Source of the DNA: Pseudomonas viridiflava | GTDB taxonomy: Bacteria > Pseudomonadota > Gammaproteobacteria > Pseudomonadales > Pseudomonadaceae | DNA length: 64,000 nt | Direction: 5' to 3' | Assembly (NCBI RefSeq): GCF_900590755.1 | Contig: NZ_UUOC01000020.1 | Span: 124,001 to 188,000, forward strand | In this document: positions 35,437 to 50,825 of the stretch, one piece after another | How positions within the stretch are numbered: position 1 is the stretch's first letter | Layout of the letters: each line of letters starts with the position of its first letter | Position numbers and translations under genes: made by a program | The notes under the pieces: generated by a model | The model's database searches: none | What the model was told of the DNA's origin: nothing | What the model saw: only the letters and a program-made list of their open reading frames with translations

Positions 35437-36060
35437 TTATTCCTGAATGACGTCAGCGCCTTTCGGGATCTGGAACTGGAATTTGCTCGCGGCGATCGGC
35501 TCGTTGGCCTTGACGCCCGTGAACAGAATATTAGTGCGCTGGCCGACGCTGTCGACCAACTGCATGTCATTGATGATGCCGTTGCGGAACGAAAGACGCA
35601 GGCTGTCGAACAGGGTGTCCTTGGTCTTGGGCTTGAGGACGAAATCCACCACGCCGCCGGCTTCCTTGGAGGTGATTTCAAAGCTCTCACTGATCTTCGA
35701 CACGTCACCCGACAGCAGCAACGCAGGGGTCTGGGTCAGGCGCTGGTCCAGCTTCTTGATGGTGACCTGCTCCAGATCCGGGTCCCACAGCGAAACTTTC
35801 TTGCCGTCGGAGACCATCAGTTGCTCTTGTGGCGCATCGGTGTGCCAGTTGAACAGGCCTGGACGCTGCAGCGCCATTTCACCAGCGGTTTCCTGAAGTT
35901 GCGTGCCGCCGCCATCGAGGGTCAGCTGCGAGAAGCGGGCGGTCAGCGTCTGGGATTTTTCCAGCAACTGGGTCAGGCGCGCGACGTCTTTGCTGTCTGC
36001 GTGAGCCGGAATCGCCGAAAAGGTCAGTGCAGTTACCAACAACATGCGGATAAGACGCAT
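35437..36060 (-). CDS. lolA: Outer-membrane lipoprotein carrier LolA
   Basis: LolA shuttles lipoproteins across the periplasm from LolCDE to LolB. From the ATG at 36060 (GAGGA 6 bases upstream) the 207-residue precursor has a signal peptide [21 protein letters not shown]. The mature part is typical: [54 protein letters not shown] and the C-terminal GADVIQE. An ATG four codons earlier (36072) is less well placed. It is 71 bases downstream of ftsK. Confidence 0.95.
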   Translation of the reverse strand: MRLIRMLLVTALTFSAIPAHADSKDVARLTQLLEKSQTLTARFSQLTLDGGGTQLQETAGEMALQRPGLFNWHTDAPQEQLMVSDGKKVSLWDPDLEQVTIKKLDQRLTQTPALLLSGDVSKISESFEITSKEAGGVVDFVLKPKTKDTLFDSLRLSFRNGIINDMQLVDSVGQRTNILFTGVKANEPIAASKFQFQIPKGADVIQE

Positions 36061-36131
36061 GGGAATCCTCATTGAGTTCGGTGAAGTCCCGTCAGCGCTT
36101 GATCGCTGACGGGGACATTTTGGGATGTTGA

Positions 36132-38534
<2,403 letters not shown>

Positions 38535-39054
38535 AACGCTTTTATTCCTGCGCGGTAGCGCGAACAACGGGTGATTGACTACATACGAATTGCACGCTTG
38601 CGAAGCCAAGGGCAAACATAACGCAAACGCTGACTGACTCAACAACATGATGCATACAAAGCCTTGAACCACAGCCCTGGAAGCGGGCATTGTACGGGTT
38701 TGTACGGCTGATGCCACGATGGCATCCTGCCTCGAAATGACCTGTTTCGCCGGGAACTGCCGCGTCAAGACGGGACATCGCTCCAGCCTCGGGTGTAGCC
38801 TGACACCAGAGCGCGCCGAAAACGCTCAATTTGAGCATGCATTGCCTTTTGTGACAAAGACTTATAGCGCGCTTTATAGCCGAACAATCAATTCCTTGAA
38901 ACCCTCCGGGCCGAGATCGACACCGTGGTACTTCACGCCTCACAGCTCAGGAGCAGGAAGCTTTGAATGGACGACCGATTATGACCACACCAACCGCTCG
39001 TAGTTGCAGCCCCAGAGCGTTTGCCGCCCTCCCCTTCCGCACAGTGCCCACTCC
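38535..39054. other. Intergenic region between ftsK and aat; trxB absent
   Basis: About 520 bases hold the divergent promoters of ftsK and aat. In P. aeruginosa trxB lies here; no thioredoxin reductase sequence can be read. A short coding-like stretch on the minus strand (GVKYHGVDLGPEGFKELIV, around 38890-38945) is bounded by stops and matches nothing I know. Confidence 0.6.
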
Positions 39055-39765
39055 ATGCTGACCTGGCTCAAACGCGACAGCCTTGTTTTCCCGCCTCTGT
39101 CCAAGGCTTTACGCGAGCCTGACGGGTTATTGGCTGCTGGCGGTGATCTGTCACCGGATCGACTGGTGCAGGCATACCGTCATGGCTGCTTCCCGTGGTT
39201 TCAGGATGGGCAACCGATACTCTGGTGGTCACCGGACCCGCGCACCGTGATCTTCCCCGATGAGCTGCATGTTTCCCGCAGCCTGGCGAAGCTCTTGCGC
39301 CAGCAACGTTACCGGGTGACGTTCGATCAGGACTTCAGCGCAGTGATCCGCGCCTGCGCCGGGCCGCGAGCCTACGCCGACGGGACCTGGATCACCGGCT
39401 CGATTCAGGAAGCCTATGTGGAGCTGCACCGACGCGGACACGCCCACAGCGTCGAGGTCTGGGACGGCGATCAGCTCGTCGGCGGGCTTTACGGACTGGC
39501 GATGGGGCAGCTGTTCTTCGGCGAATCCATGTTCAGTCATGCCGACAACGCCTCCAAGGTCGGCTTTGCGACGCTGGTCGAGCACCTCAAAGCCTGGGGC
39601 TTTGTGCTGATCGACTGCCAGATGCACACCAGCCACTTGCAAAGCTTCGGCGCCAGGCCTATTTCCAGAGAGAAATTCGCCGACTATCTCCAGACGCATC
39701 TGGATCAGCCCAATCACGCCGACTGGCTGCCTAGGCGAGTTCAGCAGGCTGACATACACTCTTAA
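39055..39765 (+). CDS. aat: Leucyl/phenylalanyl-tRNA-protein transferase Aat
   Basis: Aat adds Leu or Phe to N-terminal Arg/Lys residues, creating N-degrons for ClpS-ClpA. The 236-residue product from the ATG at 39055 has family motifs [51 protein letters not shown] and [20 protein letters not shown]. Its gene partners in the N-degron pathway, ate, clpS and clpA, all lie within 5 kb. Confidence 0.97.
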   Translation: MLTWLKRDSLVFPPLSKALREPDGLLAAGGDLSPDRLVQAYRHGCFPWFQDGQPILWWSPDPRTVIFPDELHVSRSLAKLLRQQRYRVTFDQDFSAVIRACAGPRAYADGTWITGSIQEAYVELHRRGHAHSVEVWDGDQLVGGLYGLAMGQLFFGESMFSHADNASKVGFATLVEHLKAWGFVLIDCQMHTSHLQSFGARPISREKFADYLQTHLDQPNHADWLPRRVQQADIHS

Positions 39766-39792
39766 CTAAAGGTTTCTATCTCGGGGGCAATC

Positions 39793-40500
39793 ATGACAGA
39801 GCTGGCGCGGCTTAAGTTTTATGCCACTCAACCCCACTCTTGCAGCTATTTGCCTGAAGAGCAGGCGACCACGCTGTTTCTGGACCCTAGCCAGCCGATG
39901 GACGTGCAGGTCTATGCCGATCTGTCAGACATGGGATTTCGTCGCAGTGGCGACCACCTGTACCGCCCCCATTGCCAGAATTGCAGCGCCTGTGTGCCAG
40001 CGCGCATTCCGGTGGACCTCTTCGTGCCTAACCGTCAGCAGAAACGCATTTTCAAACGCAATGCCGACCTTCAGGTGCGCAGCACAAAACCGCACTTCAC
40101 CGAAGAATATTTCGACCTGTACCAGCGCTATATCGAACAAAGGCATGCGGATGGCGACATGTTCCCCCCCAGTCGCGATCAATTTTCGACTTTTTTGGTG
40201 AGGGATCTGAAGTTCTGTCGTTTCTTCGAGTTCCGCCTGGAAAATCGCCTGCTGGCAGTGGCTGTCACCGACATGCTGCCCAATGGATTATCGGCGGTTT
40301 ATACCTTCTACGAACCCGGCGAAGAGCGCCGTAGTCTGGGGCGTTACGCCATTTTGTGGCAGATCGCCGAAGCCGCCCGCCTGAGGCTGCACGCGGTCTA
40401 TCTGGGCTACTGGATCAAGAACTGCCAAAAGATGAATTACAAGACCCAATATCGACCTATCGAGCTGCTGACAAACCAGAGATGGGTCACTCTTTATTGA
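39793..40500 (+). CDS. bpt: Aspartate/glutamate leucyltransferase (Bpt/Ate family)
   Basis: This ATE-fold enzyme transfers Leu to N-terminal Asp/Glu (bacterial Bpt), a second N-degron route. The 235-residue product has the conserved N-terminal Cys cluster region [20 protein letters not shown] and [17 protein letters not shown], plus [20 protein letters not shown] near the C-terminus, which is diagnostic. It follows aat by 27 bases and probably shares its transcript; the enzyme is often called arginyltransferase in annotations, but bacterial members use Leu-tRNA. Confidence 0.93.
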
Positions 40501-40600
40501 AGCCCTTGGCGTAACCCTTCTTTTTCGGGCACAATGCACGCCGCTTTTGCCTGGCGCCACTTGCACCGGGCCACTCATTAGATACCGAGGGCTTTACTGC

Positions 40601-40819
40601 ATGTCGAAAGAAGACAGCTTCGAAATGGAAGGCACTGTCGTCGACACCCTGCCCAACACCATGTTTCGTGTGGAGTTGGAAAACGGGCACGTCGTAACCG
40701 CGCATATCTCCGGCAAGATGCGCAAGAATTACATCCGTATTCTTACCGGTGACAAGGTGCGTGTTGAGCTGACGCCCTACGACTTGAGCAAAGGGCGCAT
40801 CACTTACCGCGCTCGCTAA
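40601..40819 (+). CDS. infA: Translation initiation factor IF-1
   Basis: The 72-residue S1-fold protein starts [20 protein letters not shown] and includes [40 protein letters not shown] and KGRITYRAR. It blocks the ribosomal A site in initiation. The GAGG box lies 12 bases upstream of the ATG at 40601; an ATG at 40547 is not supported. A strong terminator follows. Confidence 0.98.
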
Positions 40820-40831
40820 TCAGGTCTTAAC

Positions 40832-40861
40832 AAAAACGCCCGGCATCTGTCGGGCGTTTTT
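40832..40861 (+). terminator. Rho-independent terminator after infA
   Basis: AAAAACGCCCG (40832-40842) and CGGGCGTTTTT (40851-40861) pair perfectly around an 8-base loop. Confidence 0.95.
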
Positions 40862-41170
40862 GTGTGCCTGGGGTTTGGGTGGGCCCTCGGTTTTGTGTAC
40901 ATATCCTTTGCCGCGGTAATGGCAGCTATTGGTTGCGCTTTTACAGCGCCTCACTTTTGATAGAGCCCAAAAGTAAGCAAAAGGCTCTTGCCCCACCACT
41001 CGGTCCCTCGCCCAGGCTCGGCATGCCCGTAATCCGACATTGATTCGGCGGGCCGCCGCGAAGGGCCATCCCTGGCCCAGCGCGGCTAAACCGGCATCCA
41101 TGCCGGTTTGCCCGCCGCCTCAATATCGGCTTCCGGCCAGCGTGGTTTGACGGGGCGCTTAAGATCAAAA

Positions 41171-41206
41171 GCCAGATCAACAGCCAGATCAACGGCCAGA
41201 TCAACA
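41171..41206. repeat. Three tandem 12-bp repeats
   Basis: GCCAGATCAACA, GCCAGATCAACG and GCCAGATCAACA follow each other without spacers; a degenerate AAGATCAAAA precedes them. Confidence 0.9.
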
Positions 41207-41221
41207 GCAGAGCCGGATCCA

Positions 41222-41300
41222 TGTAGGAGCCAACTTGTTGGCGAGGCATTGGACCTGTGTTGCCAGGAATATCGCCTCGCGAACAAGTTCGCTCCTACAG
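41222..41300. repeat. REP palindrome pair
   Basis: TGTAGGAGCCAACTTGTTGG at the left end is inverted relative to GAACAAGTTCGCTCCTACAG at the right. Same subfamily as the unit at 30818-30910. Confidence 0.87.
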
Positions 41301-41354
41301 TTGAAATGCGAACTTGCGAATCAGAAGCTGCGGTTGTCAGCGTGAATCGCTTTC

Positions 41355-41432
41355 GCAGCCTTCGGCAGCTCCTAGAGGGTTGGCGTTTTTTCAGGCACAG
41401 CCCGGACCTGTAGGAGCTGACCGAGGTTACGA
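41355..41432. repeat. Second-type REP palindrome pair, degenerate
   Basis: CGCAGCCTTCGGCAGCTCCT followed by CTGTAGGAGCTGACCGAGG in inverted order. Same subfamily as 30940-31018, with mutations. Confidence 0.7.
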
Positions 41433-41834
41433 GGGCTGCGATGGCGGTGTATCAGGCACATCGCGAAGGTGATGGCACAAACAACAAATACAGCGCGGTA
41501 TGTTCACACAACAGGCCGGATGTCAGGCCGCCGCGCTTTTGATTTTGATCTTGGGCGCCCCGTTAAGCCACGCTGGCCGGAAGCCGATATTGAGGCGTGG
41601 GGCAAACCGGCAGGGATGCCGGTTTAGCCGCCCGAGGCCATGGATGGCCGTTGGCGGCGGCCCCACGCATCAATGTCGGATTACGGGCATGCCGAGCCTA
41701 GGCGAGGGACCGAGTGGTGGGGCAAGAGCGTTTTGCTTACTTTTGCGCTTTCAAAAGTGAGGCGCCGTAAGGGCGCAACCATAATCAGCCGTTACCGCAA
41801 CAACGGATATGTACGCAAAAACCACCGACACAAC

Positions 41835-41876
41835 AAAAAACCCCACACCTCTTACAAGATGCGGGGCTTTTTTTCG
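41835..41876 (-). terminator. Terminator of clpA
   Basis: On the minus strand AAGCCCCGCATCTT pairs with the AGAGGTGTGGGG arm, with one or two mismatches, and is followed by six T. It lies 12 bases after the clpA stop. Confidence 0.8.
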
Positions 41877-41887
41877 TAGCGTGAAAC

Positions 41888-44158
41888 TTAAGCCATTTCA
41901 GCCGTAGTTTCGTAGTCGAAGGTGATCTCGCCATCCTTGAAGTCGATATGCACCACGCCACCATGCTCGGCCAACTCACCGAAGAGAATCTCTTCAGCCA
42001 ACGGACGCTTGATCTTGTCCTGAATCAAACGCGCCATTGGTCGGGCACCCATCGCCGCATCATAACCGCCTTCGGCCAGATAACTGCGCGCCGCGTCAGT
42101 GACCTCAAGCAGCACACGCTTGTCTTCCAACTGCGCCTGAAGCTCGGTGAGGAACTTGTCCACCACGCTTTTGATGACCTCATGGCTGAGGCGACCAAAC
42201 TGGATAATCGTGTCCAGACGGTTACGGAACTCAGGCGTGAAGCTCTTCTTGATAACTTCCATCGCATCAGACGAGTGGTCCTGATGAGTGAAGCCAATCG
42301 AAGCACGCGCTGCGGTTTCAGCACCAGCGTTGGTGGTCATGATCACGATCACGTTGCGGAAGTCCGCCTTGCGCCCGTTGTTATCGGTCAGCGTCCCGTG
42401 GTCCATGACCTGCAACAGCAGGTTGAAGACTTCAGGATGTGCCTTCTCGATTTCATCGAGCAGCAGCACGCAATGTGGCTGCTTGGTAATGGCTTCGGTC
42501 AACAGGCCACCCTGATCAAAACCGACATAGCCCGGAGGCGCGCCGATCAGGCGAGAAACTGTGTGGCGCTCCATGTACTCGGACATGTCGAAGCGAACCA
42601 GCTCGATACCCAGCGCCTTGGCCAACTGACGAGCAGCTTCGGTCTTGCCGACACCGGTAGGACCGGCGAACAGGAACGAACCCACTGGTTTGTCCGGCGA
42701 CTTCAGGCCTGCACGAGACAGCTTGATGGCAGTCGACAACGAATCGATGGCCGCATCCTGACCAAACACGGTCAGCTTCAAGTCGCGCTCCAGGTTGCGC
42801 AGCAGTTCCTTGTCAGAGCTGTTGACGTGCTTAGGCGGAATACGCGCGATTTTCGCGACGATGTCTTCCACTTGCGGCACTTCAATGCGTTTAACACGCT
42901 TTTCGACCGGCTGCAGACGCTGATAGGCGCCCGCCTCGTCGATCACGTCGATAGCTTTGTCCGGCATGTGGCGATCATTGATGTACCGCGATGCCAGCTC
43001 GGCGGCGGCGCGCAGGGCTTCGTCGCTGTACTCGATATTGTGATGCGCCTCGAAGCGCCCTTTCAGGCCGCGCAGGATGCCGATGGTGTCTTCCACCGAC
43101 GGTTCAGACACGTCGACCTTCTGGAAACGCCGCGCCAGAGCACGGTCCTTCTCGAAGATGCCGCGGAATTCCTGGAACGTAGTCGAGCCGATGCAACGGA
43201 TATCGCCCGAAGACAACAACGGCTTGAGCAGATTCGAAGCATCCATCACGCCACCCGATGCTGCGCCAGCACCAATGATGGTGTGGATTTCATCAATGAA
43301 CAGAATCGCGTGAGGACGTTTTTTCAACTCATTGAGCAACGCCTTGAAACGCTTCTCAAAATCGCCGCGGTATTTGGTACCGGCCAGCAATGCGCCCAGA
43401 TCAAGGGAATAGACCACGCTGCTTGCCAGCAGGTCAGGCACCTGATTGTCGACGATGCGCTTGGCCAGGCCTTCGGCGATAGCCGTCTTGCCGACACCCG
43501 CCTCGCCTACCAGCAGCGGGTTGTTCTTGCGACGCCGGGCCAGAATCTGCGCCACGCGCTCGACTTCAAGCTCACGGCCGACCAACGGGTCGATGCGGCC
43601 CTGACGAGCGAGTTCGTTAAGATTGCTGGCATAGGCATCCAGGGGATTACCTGAAGCAGAAGACTCACCACCCTCGTCGTCCTGCATATCTTGCTCACCT
43701 TCAGAGTGATCGCCGTGCCCAGGCACTTTTGATATGCCATGAGCAATGTAGTTGACGACATCAATGCGGGCCACGCTCTGCTGCTTGAGCAGAAATACGG
43801 CCTGGCTTTCCTGCTCACTGAAAATGGCCACCAGCACGTTGGCGCCGGTCACTTCACGCTTGCCCGAGCTCTGTACGTGGAAGACAGCACGCTGCAACAC
43901 GCGCTGGAAGCCCAGGGTTGGCTGGGTTTCGCGATCTTCGTCATGAACCGGGATCAGTGGTGTAGTGGAGTCGATAAACTCCTGCAGATCATGCTTGAGT
44001 TTATCGAGGTTCGCGCCGCAGGCACGCAGAACAGTGGCGGCAGCCTCATTGTCCAATAAGGCCAGCAGAAGGTGCTCGACGGTCATGAATTCATGACGCT
44101 TCGAACGTGCCTCCTTGAAGGCCAGATTGAGGGTGACTTCGAGCTCACGGTTTAACAT
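41888..44158 (-). CDS. clpA: ClpA, ATPase subunit of ClpAP protease
   Basis: ClpA unfolds substrates for ClpP and takes N-degron proteins from ClpS. The 756-residue product has the Clp N-domain ([20 protein letters not shown]) and the first AAA+ module with Walker [20 protein letters not shown] and Walker [16 protein letters not shown]. The second module has [20 protein letters not shown] and [20 protein letters not shown]. The absence of a long middle coiled coil separates it from ClpB. It follows clpS by 30 bases on the same strand. Confidence 0.98.
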   Translation of the reverse strand: MLNRELEVTLNLAFKEARSKRHEFMTVEHLLLALLDNEAAATVLRACGANLDKLKHDLQEFIDSTTPLIPVHDEDRETQPTLGFQRVLQRAVFHVQSSGKREVTGANVLVAIFSEQESQAVFLLKQQSVARIDVVNYIAHGISKVPGHGDHSEGEQDMQDDEGGESSASGNPLDAYASNLNELARQGRIDPLVGRELEVERVAQILARRRKNNPLLVGEAGVGKTAIAEGLAKRIVDNQVPDLLASSVVYSLDLGALLAGTKYRGDFEKRFKALLNELKKRPHAILFIDEIHTIIGAGAASGGVMDASNLLKPLLSSGDIRCIGSTTFQEFRGIFEKDRALARRFQKVDVSEPSVEDTIGILRGLKGRFEAHHNIEYSDEALRAAAELASRYINDRHMPDKAIDVIDEAGAYQRLQPVEKRVKRIEVPQVEDIVAKIARIPPKHVNSSDKELLRNLERDLKLTVFGQDAAIDSLSTAIKLSRAGLKSPDKPVGSFLFAGPTGVGKTEAARQLAKALGIELVRFDMSEYMERHTVSRLIGAPPGYVGFDQGGLLTEAITKQPHCVLLLDEIEKAHPEVFNLLLQVMDHGTLTDNNGRKADFRNVIVIMTTNAGAETAARASIGFTHQDHSSDAMEVIKKSFTPEFRNRLDTIIQFGRLSHEVIKSVVDKFLTELQAQLEDKRVLLEVTDAARSYLAEGGYDAAMGARPMARLIQDKIKRPLAEEILFGELAEHGGVVHIDFKDGEITFDYETTAEMA

Positions 44159-44188
44159 AGCTTCACCTCATACCCAAGTGGTCGGCGT

Positions 44189-44551
44189 TTAACCGTCCTT
44201 CTCGATCTCACAGAGTAGTGGATGCTGGCTTTCCCTGGCGTATTGGTTGACCTGCATTGCCTTGGTCTCGGCGATGTCGCGGGTAAACAATCCACATACT
44301 GCCCGCCCCTCTGTATGGACGGCCAGCATGACCTTGGTGGCCAGCTCGCGATTCAGGTTGAAGAACACCTCGAGCACTTCGACAACGAAATCCATCGGGG
44401 TGTAATCGTCGTTAAATAAAACCACCTTGTACATCGGTGGCGCCTGCAACGTTGGCTTGGCATCCTGAACGGCGGTGCCAGACGCATCATCCTCGTGGGA
44501 ATCGGGACTGTCCTGATTTGATGTTAGTCGAATCTTGCTGATTGCATGCAT
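44189..44551 (-). CDS. clpS: ClpS adaptor
   Basis: ClpS binds N-terminal Leu/Phe/Trp/Tyr residues and delivers them to ClpA. The 120-residue product has a flexible N-terminus and the core [20 protein letters not shown], then [20 protein letters not shown]. The NDDYTPM loop and the following helix form the N-degron pocket. It is upstream of clpA and divergent from cspD. Confidence 0.97.
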   Translation of the reverse strand: MHAISKIRLTSNQDSPDSHEDDASGTAVQDAKPTLQAPPMYKVVLFNDDYTPMDFVVEVLEVFFNLNRELATKVMLAVHTEGRAVCGLFTRDIAETKAMQVNQYARESQHPLLCEIEKDG

Positions 44552-44770
44552 GAAAGAAAGGTTCGTTGAAGGCGGATTGAATAATTAGCCACAGCCTGAC
44601 CGGTTTTCAATTGGACTGCCGCATGACCTTGACTATCGGCTAAACGGTGTTACAAACAATAGAACCCACATTGGGTAAAAAGGGTCCGCGCAGTCAACCA
44701 AAATTTTTTTCGGTCCGGCGGATGAGGTGGATGATACTCCCAACGGAGTCCTTTGCAGAGGGATGTGACT

Positions 44771-45034
44771 ATGCTCAGCGGTAAGGTCAAGTGGTTCAAT
44801 AATGCAAAAGGCTATGGCTTCATCCTCGCCGACGGCAAAGATGAAGATCTATTCGCCCATTACTCGGCCATCAAAATGGACGGTTACAAGACACTGAAGG
44901 CCGGTCAGGCCGTCAAGTTCGAGATCATCCAGGGGCCGAAAGGACTGCACGCAGTGGAGATTATGGCTGCCGAAGCCGTCGCTGCAGCTCCGGCTATCGC
45001 CAGCGAGGCGAAAACAGTGGAGCAAATCACTTAA
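44771..45034 (+). CDS. cspD: Cold-shock-like protein CspD
   Basis: CspD is an OB-fold nucleic-acid-binding protein that in E. coli inhibits replication in stationary phase. The 87-residue product starts MLSGKVKWFNNAKGYGFILA and includes RNP1 KGYGFI and RNP2 DLFAHYSAI. A C-terminal Ala-rich tail distinguishes it from CspA. The ATG at 44771 has GAGGG 8 bases upstream; a TTG at 44753 is possible but unneeded. Divergence from clpS-clpA is conserved, and CspD is a proteolysis target in E. coli. Confidence 0.93.
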   Translation: MLSGKVKWFNNAKGYGFILADGKDEDLFAHYSAIKMDGYKTLKAGQAVKFEIIQGPKGLHAVEIMAAEAVAAAPAIASEAKTVEQIT

Positions 45035-45072
45035 AGCTCCGCTTGAAGCAACCCGACTCGCCAGACCTAAAC

Positions 45073-45108
45073 CGGCCAGTTCAGATGCATGAACTGGCCG
45101 TTTTTTTT
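45073..45108 (+). terminator. Rho-independent terminator after cspD
   Basis: CGGCCAGTTCA (45073-45083) pairs perfectly with TGAACTGGCCG (45090-45100), followed by eight T. It lies between the convergent cspD and icd. Confidence 0.95.
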
Positions 45109-45118
45109 ACGTTTTGAC

Positions 45119-46375
45119 TTACATATGAGCAATAAGCGCATCGCCGAAGGCCGATGAAGACAGCAAGGTTGCGCCGTCCATCAGTCGCTCGAAGTCATAA
45201 GTGACGGTTTTGGCAGAGATGGCGCCGTTGGTCCCCTTGATAATCAGATCAGCGGCCTCGGTCCAGCTCATGTGCCTGAGCATCATTTCTGCAGACAGGA
45301 TCAAAGACCCAGGATTGACCTGATCCTTACCCGCGTATTTGGGCGCCGTGCCGTGGGTGGCCTCGAACATCGCCACGGTATCGGAAAGGTTCGCGCCAGG
45401 GGCGATGCCGATGCCGCCAACTTCGGCAGCCAGCGCATCGGACAAATAGTCGCCGTTGAGATTAAGAGTGGCGATTACATCGTATTCGGCCGGGCGCAGC
45501 AGGATCTGCTGGAGCATGGCGTCGGCAATGGCATCCTTGACGATCACATTTTTGCCGGTCCTGGGGTTCTTGAACTCCATCCAGGGCCCGCCATCGAGCA
45601 GCTTCGCCCCAAATTCTTCGGCCGCCACCTCATAGGCCCATTCTTTGAAGGCCCCCTCGGTAAACTTCATGATGTTGCCCTTGTGGACAATCGTCAGCGA
45701 GTCGCGGTCGTTATCCACCACATATTGCAGGGCTTTACGTGCCAGGCGCCGGGTGCCCTCTCTGGAAACCGGTTTGACGCCAATCCCGCAGTCCTGATCA
45801 AAGCGAATCTTGGTAACGCCCATTTCTTCTTTAAGAAATTTGATCACCTTGATGGCTTCCGGGGAGCCAGCCTTCCACTCGATACCGGCATAAATGTCTT
45901 CGGAGTTTTCCCGGAAGATGGTCATGTCCACGTCGCCAGGCTTCTTGACCGGGCTGGGCACGCCTTCAAACCAGCGTACAGGCCGCAGACAGACGTACAA
46001 ATCCAGCTGCTGACGCAACGCCACGTTCAACGAGCGAATGCCGCCACCCACCGGCGTCGTCAGCGGCCCTTTGATGGACACGACGTACTCCTTGACCGCG
46101 TCCAGGGTTTCCTGGGGCAGCCAGGTGTCCTGATCGTAAACCTGCGTGGCCTTCTCCCCGGCATACACCTCCATCCAGGAAATCTTGCGCTTGCCGCCAT
46201 AGGCCTTGTCGACGGCGGCGTCGACCACTTTGATCATCACCGGACTGATATCCACCCCAATGCCATCGCCCTCGATATAGGGGATGATCGGGTTGTCAGG
46301 CACAGTCAGCGAGTGATCGGCGTTGACGGTGATTTTTGCGCCGACCGCCGGAATCTGGATCTTCTGATATCCCAT
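45119..46375 (-). CDS. icd: Isocitrate dehydrogenase, NADP+-dependent, dimeric
   Basis: Icd converts isocitrate to 2-oxoglutarate in the TCA cycle. The 418-residue product starts [20 protein letters not shown]. It includes [20 protein letters not shown], whose Ser is the AceK phosphorylation site in E. coli Icd, [20 protein letters not shown] and [20 protein letters not shown]. It competes with isocitrate lyase (56.0 kb) for substrate. It is divergent from the gene for the unrelated monomeric enzyme Idh. Confidence 0.98.
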   Translation of the reverse strand: MGYQKIQIPAVGAKITVNADHSLTVPDNPIIPYIEGDGIGVDISPVMIKVVDAAVDKAYGGKRKISWMEVYAGEKATQVYDQDTWLPQETLDAVKEYVVSIKGPLTTPVGGGIRSLNVALRQQLDLYVCLRPVRWFEGVPSPVKKPGDVDMTIFRENSEDIYAGIEWKAGSPEAIKVIKFLKEEMGVTKIRFDQDCGIGVKPVSREGTRRLARKALQYVVDNDRDSLTIVHKGNIMKFTEGAFKEWAYEVAAEEFGAKLLDGGPWMEFKNPRTGKNVIVKDAIADAMLQQILLRPAEYDVIATLNLNGDYLSDALAAEVGGIGIAPGANLSDTVAMFEATHGTAPKYAGKDQVNPGSLILSAEMMLRHMSWTEAADLIIKGTNGAISAKTVTYDFERLMDGATLLSSSAFGDALIAHM

Positions 46376-48993
<2,618 letters not shown>

Positions 48994-49012
48994 GGTTCTG
49001 CCGTTTACACAC

Positions 49013-49040
49013 ACCCCGGCCGCGCGCCGGGGTTTGTGTT
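49013..49040 (+). terminator. Terminator after idh
   Basis: CCCCGGC (49014-49020) pairs with GCCGGGG (49026-49032), followed by a T-rich run. Confidence 0.85.
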
Positions 49041-49056
49041 TGTGCACGCCCGAATT

Positions 49057-49150
49057 CCTGTAGGAGGGAGCTTGCTCGCGATCGCGTTCTGTCATTCAAA
49101 GCATTCATGGCCTGACAGAATGCCATCGCGAGCAAGCTCACTCCTACAGG
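49057..49150. repeat. REP palindrome pair
   Basis: CCTGTAGGAGGGAGCTTGCT and the inverted GAGCAAGCTCACTCCTACAG flank a loop that has its own inverted GTTCTGTCA and TGACAGAAT. Typical Pseudomonas REPIN between idh and the Nudix gene. Confidence 0.9.
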
Positions 49151-49187
49151 AAAGCATTCCAACTCCCCTACCAAGGAGCCTCAGATT

Positions 49188-49634
49188 ATGAACTGGCAAG
49201 CCCACGTCACCGTCGCCACAATCATCGAAGAACAGGGCAAATTCCTGTTCGTAGAAGAACTCAAGGGCGGCAAGTCCGTGCTTAATCAGCCTGCCGGGCA
49301 CCTTGATCCGAACGAATCCCTGCAACGCGCCGCAGTCCGCGAAACCCTGGAAGAAACCGGATGGGACGTCGAGCTGACCAGCGTGGTGGGCATCTACCTT
49401 TACACTGCCCCCAGCAATGGCGTGACTTATCAGCGCATCTGTTTTGCCGCCAAAGCCCTGCGCCACCATCCGGAATACCAACTGGACGACGGCATCATCG
49501 GCCCGGTCTGGCTGACCCGCGACGAATTGATTGCCGAGCAAGACCGCTGGCGCAGCGAGCTGGTGCTGCGTTGTGTGGATGATTATCTGCACGGCGAACA
49601 TTTCAGCCTCGACCTGCTGCGCGACAAGGCGTGA
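49188..49634 (+). CDS. nudJ: Nudix hydrolase NudJ-like
   Basis: The 148-residue product contains a full Nudix box (GHLDPNESLQRAAVRETLEE followed by TGW, about residues 37-59) and the NudJ-type start MNWQAHVTVATIIEEQGKFL. E. coli NudJ hydrolyses thiamine pyrophosphate precursors and nucleoside di/triphosphates. Position directly before mnmA is conserved in gammaproteobacteria and supports the name. Its ATG at 49188 follows AAGGAG. Confidence 0.9.
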   Translation: MNWQAHVTVATIIEEQGKFLFVEELKGGKSVLNQPAGHLDPNESLQRAAVRETLEETGWDVELTSVVGIYLYTAPSNGVTYQRICFAAKALRHHPEYQLDDGIIGPVWLTRDELIAEQDRWRSELVLRCVDDYLHGEHFSLDLLRDKA

Positions 49635-49694
49635 GACTCCCGAGCCCGGGCCTGTTAGAATCGCGTCCTTTTCGAAGCTACCCATTGAATTCCT

Positions 49695-50825
49695 ATGCCT
49701 GATTCAACCCTTTCCGATAATGCAAAGAAACGCGTGATCGTCGGCATGTCCGGCGGCGTGGATTCTTCGGTTTCCGCCGTTCTGCTCATGGAGCAGGGCT
49801 ATCAGGTGGAAGGCCTGTTCATGAAGAACTGGGAAGAAGACGACGGAACGGACTACTGTACGGCCCGCGAAGACCTGGCCGACGCCCAGGCGGTTTGCGA
49901 CAAGATTGGCATCAAGCTGCACACCGCCAACTTCGCAGCCGAATACTGGGATAACGTGTTCGAGCATTTTCTGGCCGAATACAAAGCCGGGCGCACGCCA
50001 AACCCGGACATCCTGTGCAATCGGGAAATCAAGTTCAAAGCATTCCTTGATTACGCCCTGATGCTCGGTGCCGACCTGATCGCCACCGGCCACTACGTGC
50101 GCCGTCGCGATATCGACGGGCGCACCGAGCTGCTCAAGGGCCTGGACCCGAACAAGGACCAGAGCTACTTCCTGCACGCCGTCGGGGGCGATCAGATCGC
50201 CAAGACCCTGTTCCCGGTTGGCGAACTGGAAAAACCCGAAGTGCGCGCCATCGCCGAGAAACACGGCCTGGCCACTGCCAAGAAGAAAGATTCCACCGGT
50301 ATCTGCTTCATCGGCGAGCGACGTTTCACTGATTTCCTGCGCCAGTACCTCCCGGCGCAACCCGGCGAAATCAAGACCACCGAAGGTGAAGTCATCGGTC
50401 GCCATAGCGGCCTGATGTACCACACCATCGGCCAGCGTCAGGGCCTGGGCATTGGCGGGCTGAAAGACGCCAGCGATGACCCGTGGTACGTGCTGGTCAA
50501 GGATCTGGAAAACAACGAGCTGATCGTTGGCCAGGGTAACGAACATCCGTGGCTGTTTTCCCGGGCACTGCTCGCCTCGCAAATCTACTGGGTCAACCCA
50601 GTCGACCTGAGCACGCCGCGCCAGCTGACCGCCAAAGTCCGCTATCGCCAGAGCGACCAGCTCTGCACTCTGGAACAGACTGCCGACGGCTACCGCGCTA
50701 TTTTCGATGAGCCACAACGGGCCGTGACGCCCGGCCAGTCGGTGGTGTTCTACGACGGCGAGATCTGCCTGGGTGGCGGCGTGATTGAAATTGCCGAACC
50801 CTGGCACAGCAAGGACAAGCGTTGA
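49695..50825 (+). CDS. mnmA: tRNA-specific 2-thiouridylase MnmA
   Basis: MnmA adds sulfur to uridine 34 of tRNA-Lys, -Glu and -Gln using ATP and sulfur from TusE. The 376-residue product has the PP-loop [34 protein letters not shown] and the catalytic Cys pair in [17 protein letters not shown] and [20 protein letters not shown]. The tusDCBE operon in this window supplies its sulfur. It overlaps hflD by 4 bases. Confidence 0.98.
   Translation: MPDSTLSDNAKKRVIVGMSGGVDSSVSAVLLMEQGYQVEGLFMKNWEEDDGTDYCTAREDLADAQAVCDKIGIKLHTANFAAEYWDNVFEHFLAEYKAGRTPNPDILCNREIKFKAFLDYALMLGADLIATGHYVRRRDIDGRTELLKGLDPNKDQSYFLHAVGGDQIAKTLFPVGELEKPEVRAIAEKHGLATAKKKDSTGICFIGERRFTDFLRQYLPAQPGEIKTTEGEVIGRHSGLMYHTIGQRQGLGIGGLKDASDDPWYVLVKDLENNELIVGQGNEHPWLFSRALLASQIYWVNPVDLSTPRQLTAKVRYRQSDQLCTLEQTADGYRAIFDEPQRAVTPGQSVVFYDGEICLGGGVIEIAEPWHSKDKR

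Larger units (their letters stand above)
40891..41820. repeat. Composite element: ~280-bp inverted repeat arms around REP and tandem repeats
   Basis: The arm 40891-41170 and the reverse complement of 41543-41820 match over nearly their full length with scattered differences. Shared blocks include CTCTTGCCCCACCACTCGGT, GGCTCGGCATGCCCGTAATC and CTCAATATCGGCTTCCGGCC. Between the arms lie a 12-bp tandem repeat, a REP pair of each subfamily and about 100 bases of unique DNA. Frames inside are repeat-derived and no transposase is present. The arms could fold into a very large cruciform or hairpin RNA. Confidence 0.85.

Noticed and set aside
38535..38768. N-terminal extension of FtsK from an upstream ATG
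   Set aside because: The extra residues do not resemble FtsK, while the region from the TTG at 38534 matches the family start and has a ribosome site.
41171..41206. Tandem repeats considered as a CRISPR array
   Set aside because: The 12-bp units are directly adjacent with no spacers and no cas genes are present anywhere in the window.
41948..43654. 568-codon open frame on the plus strand
   Set aside because: It lies entirely antisense to clpA. High-GC genes commonly leave long open antisense frames; the translation shows no domain.
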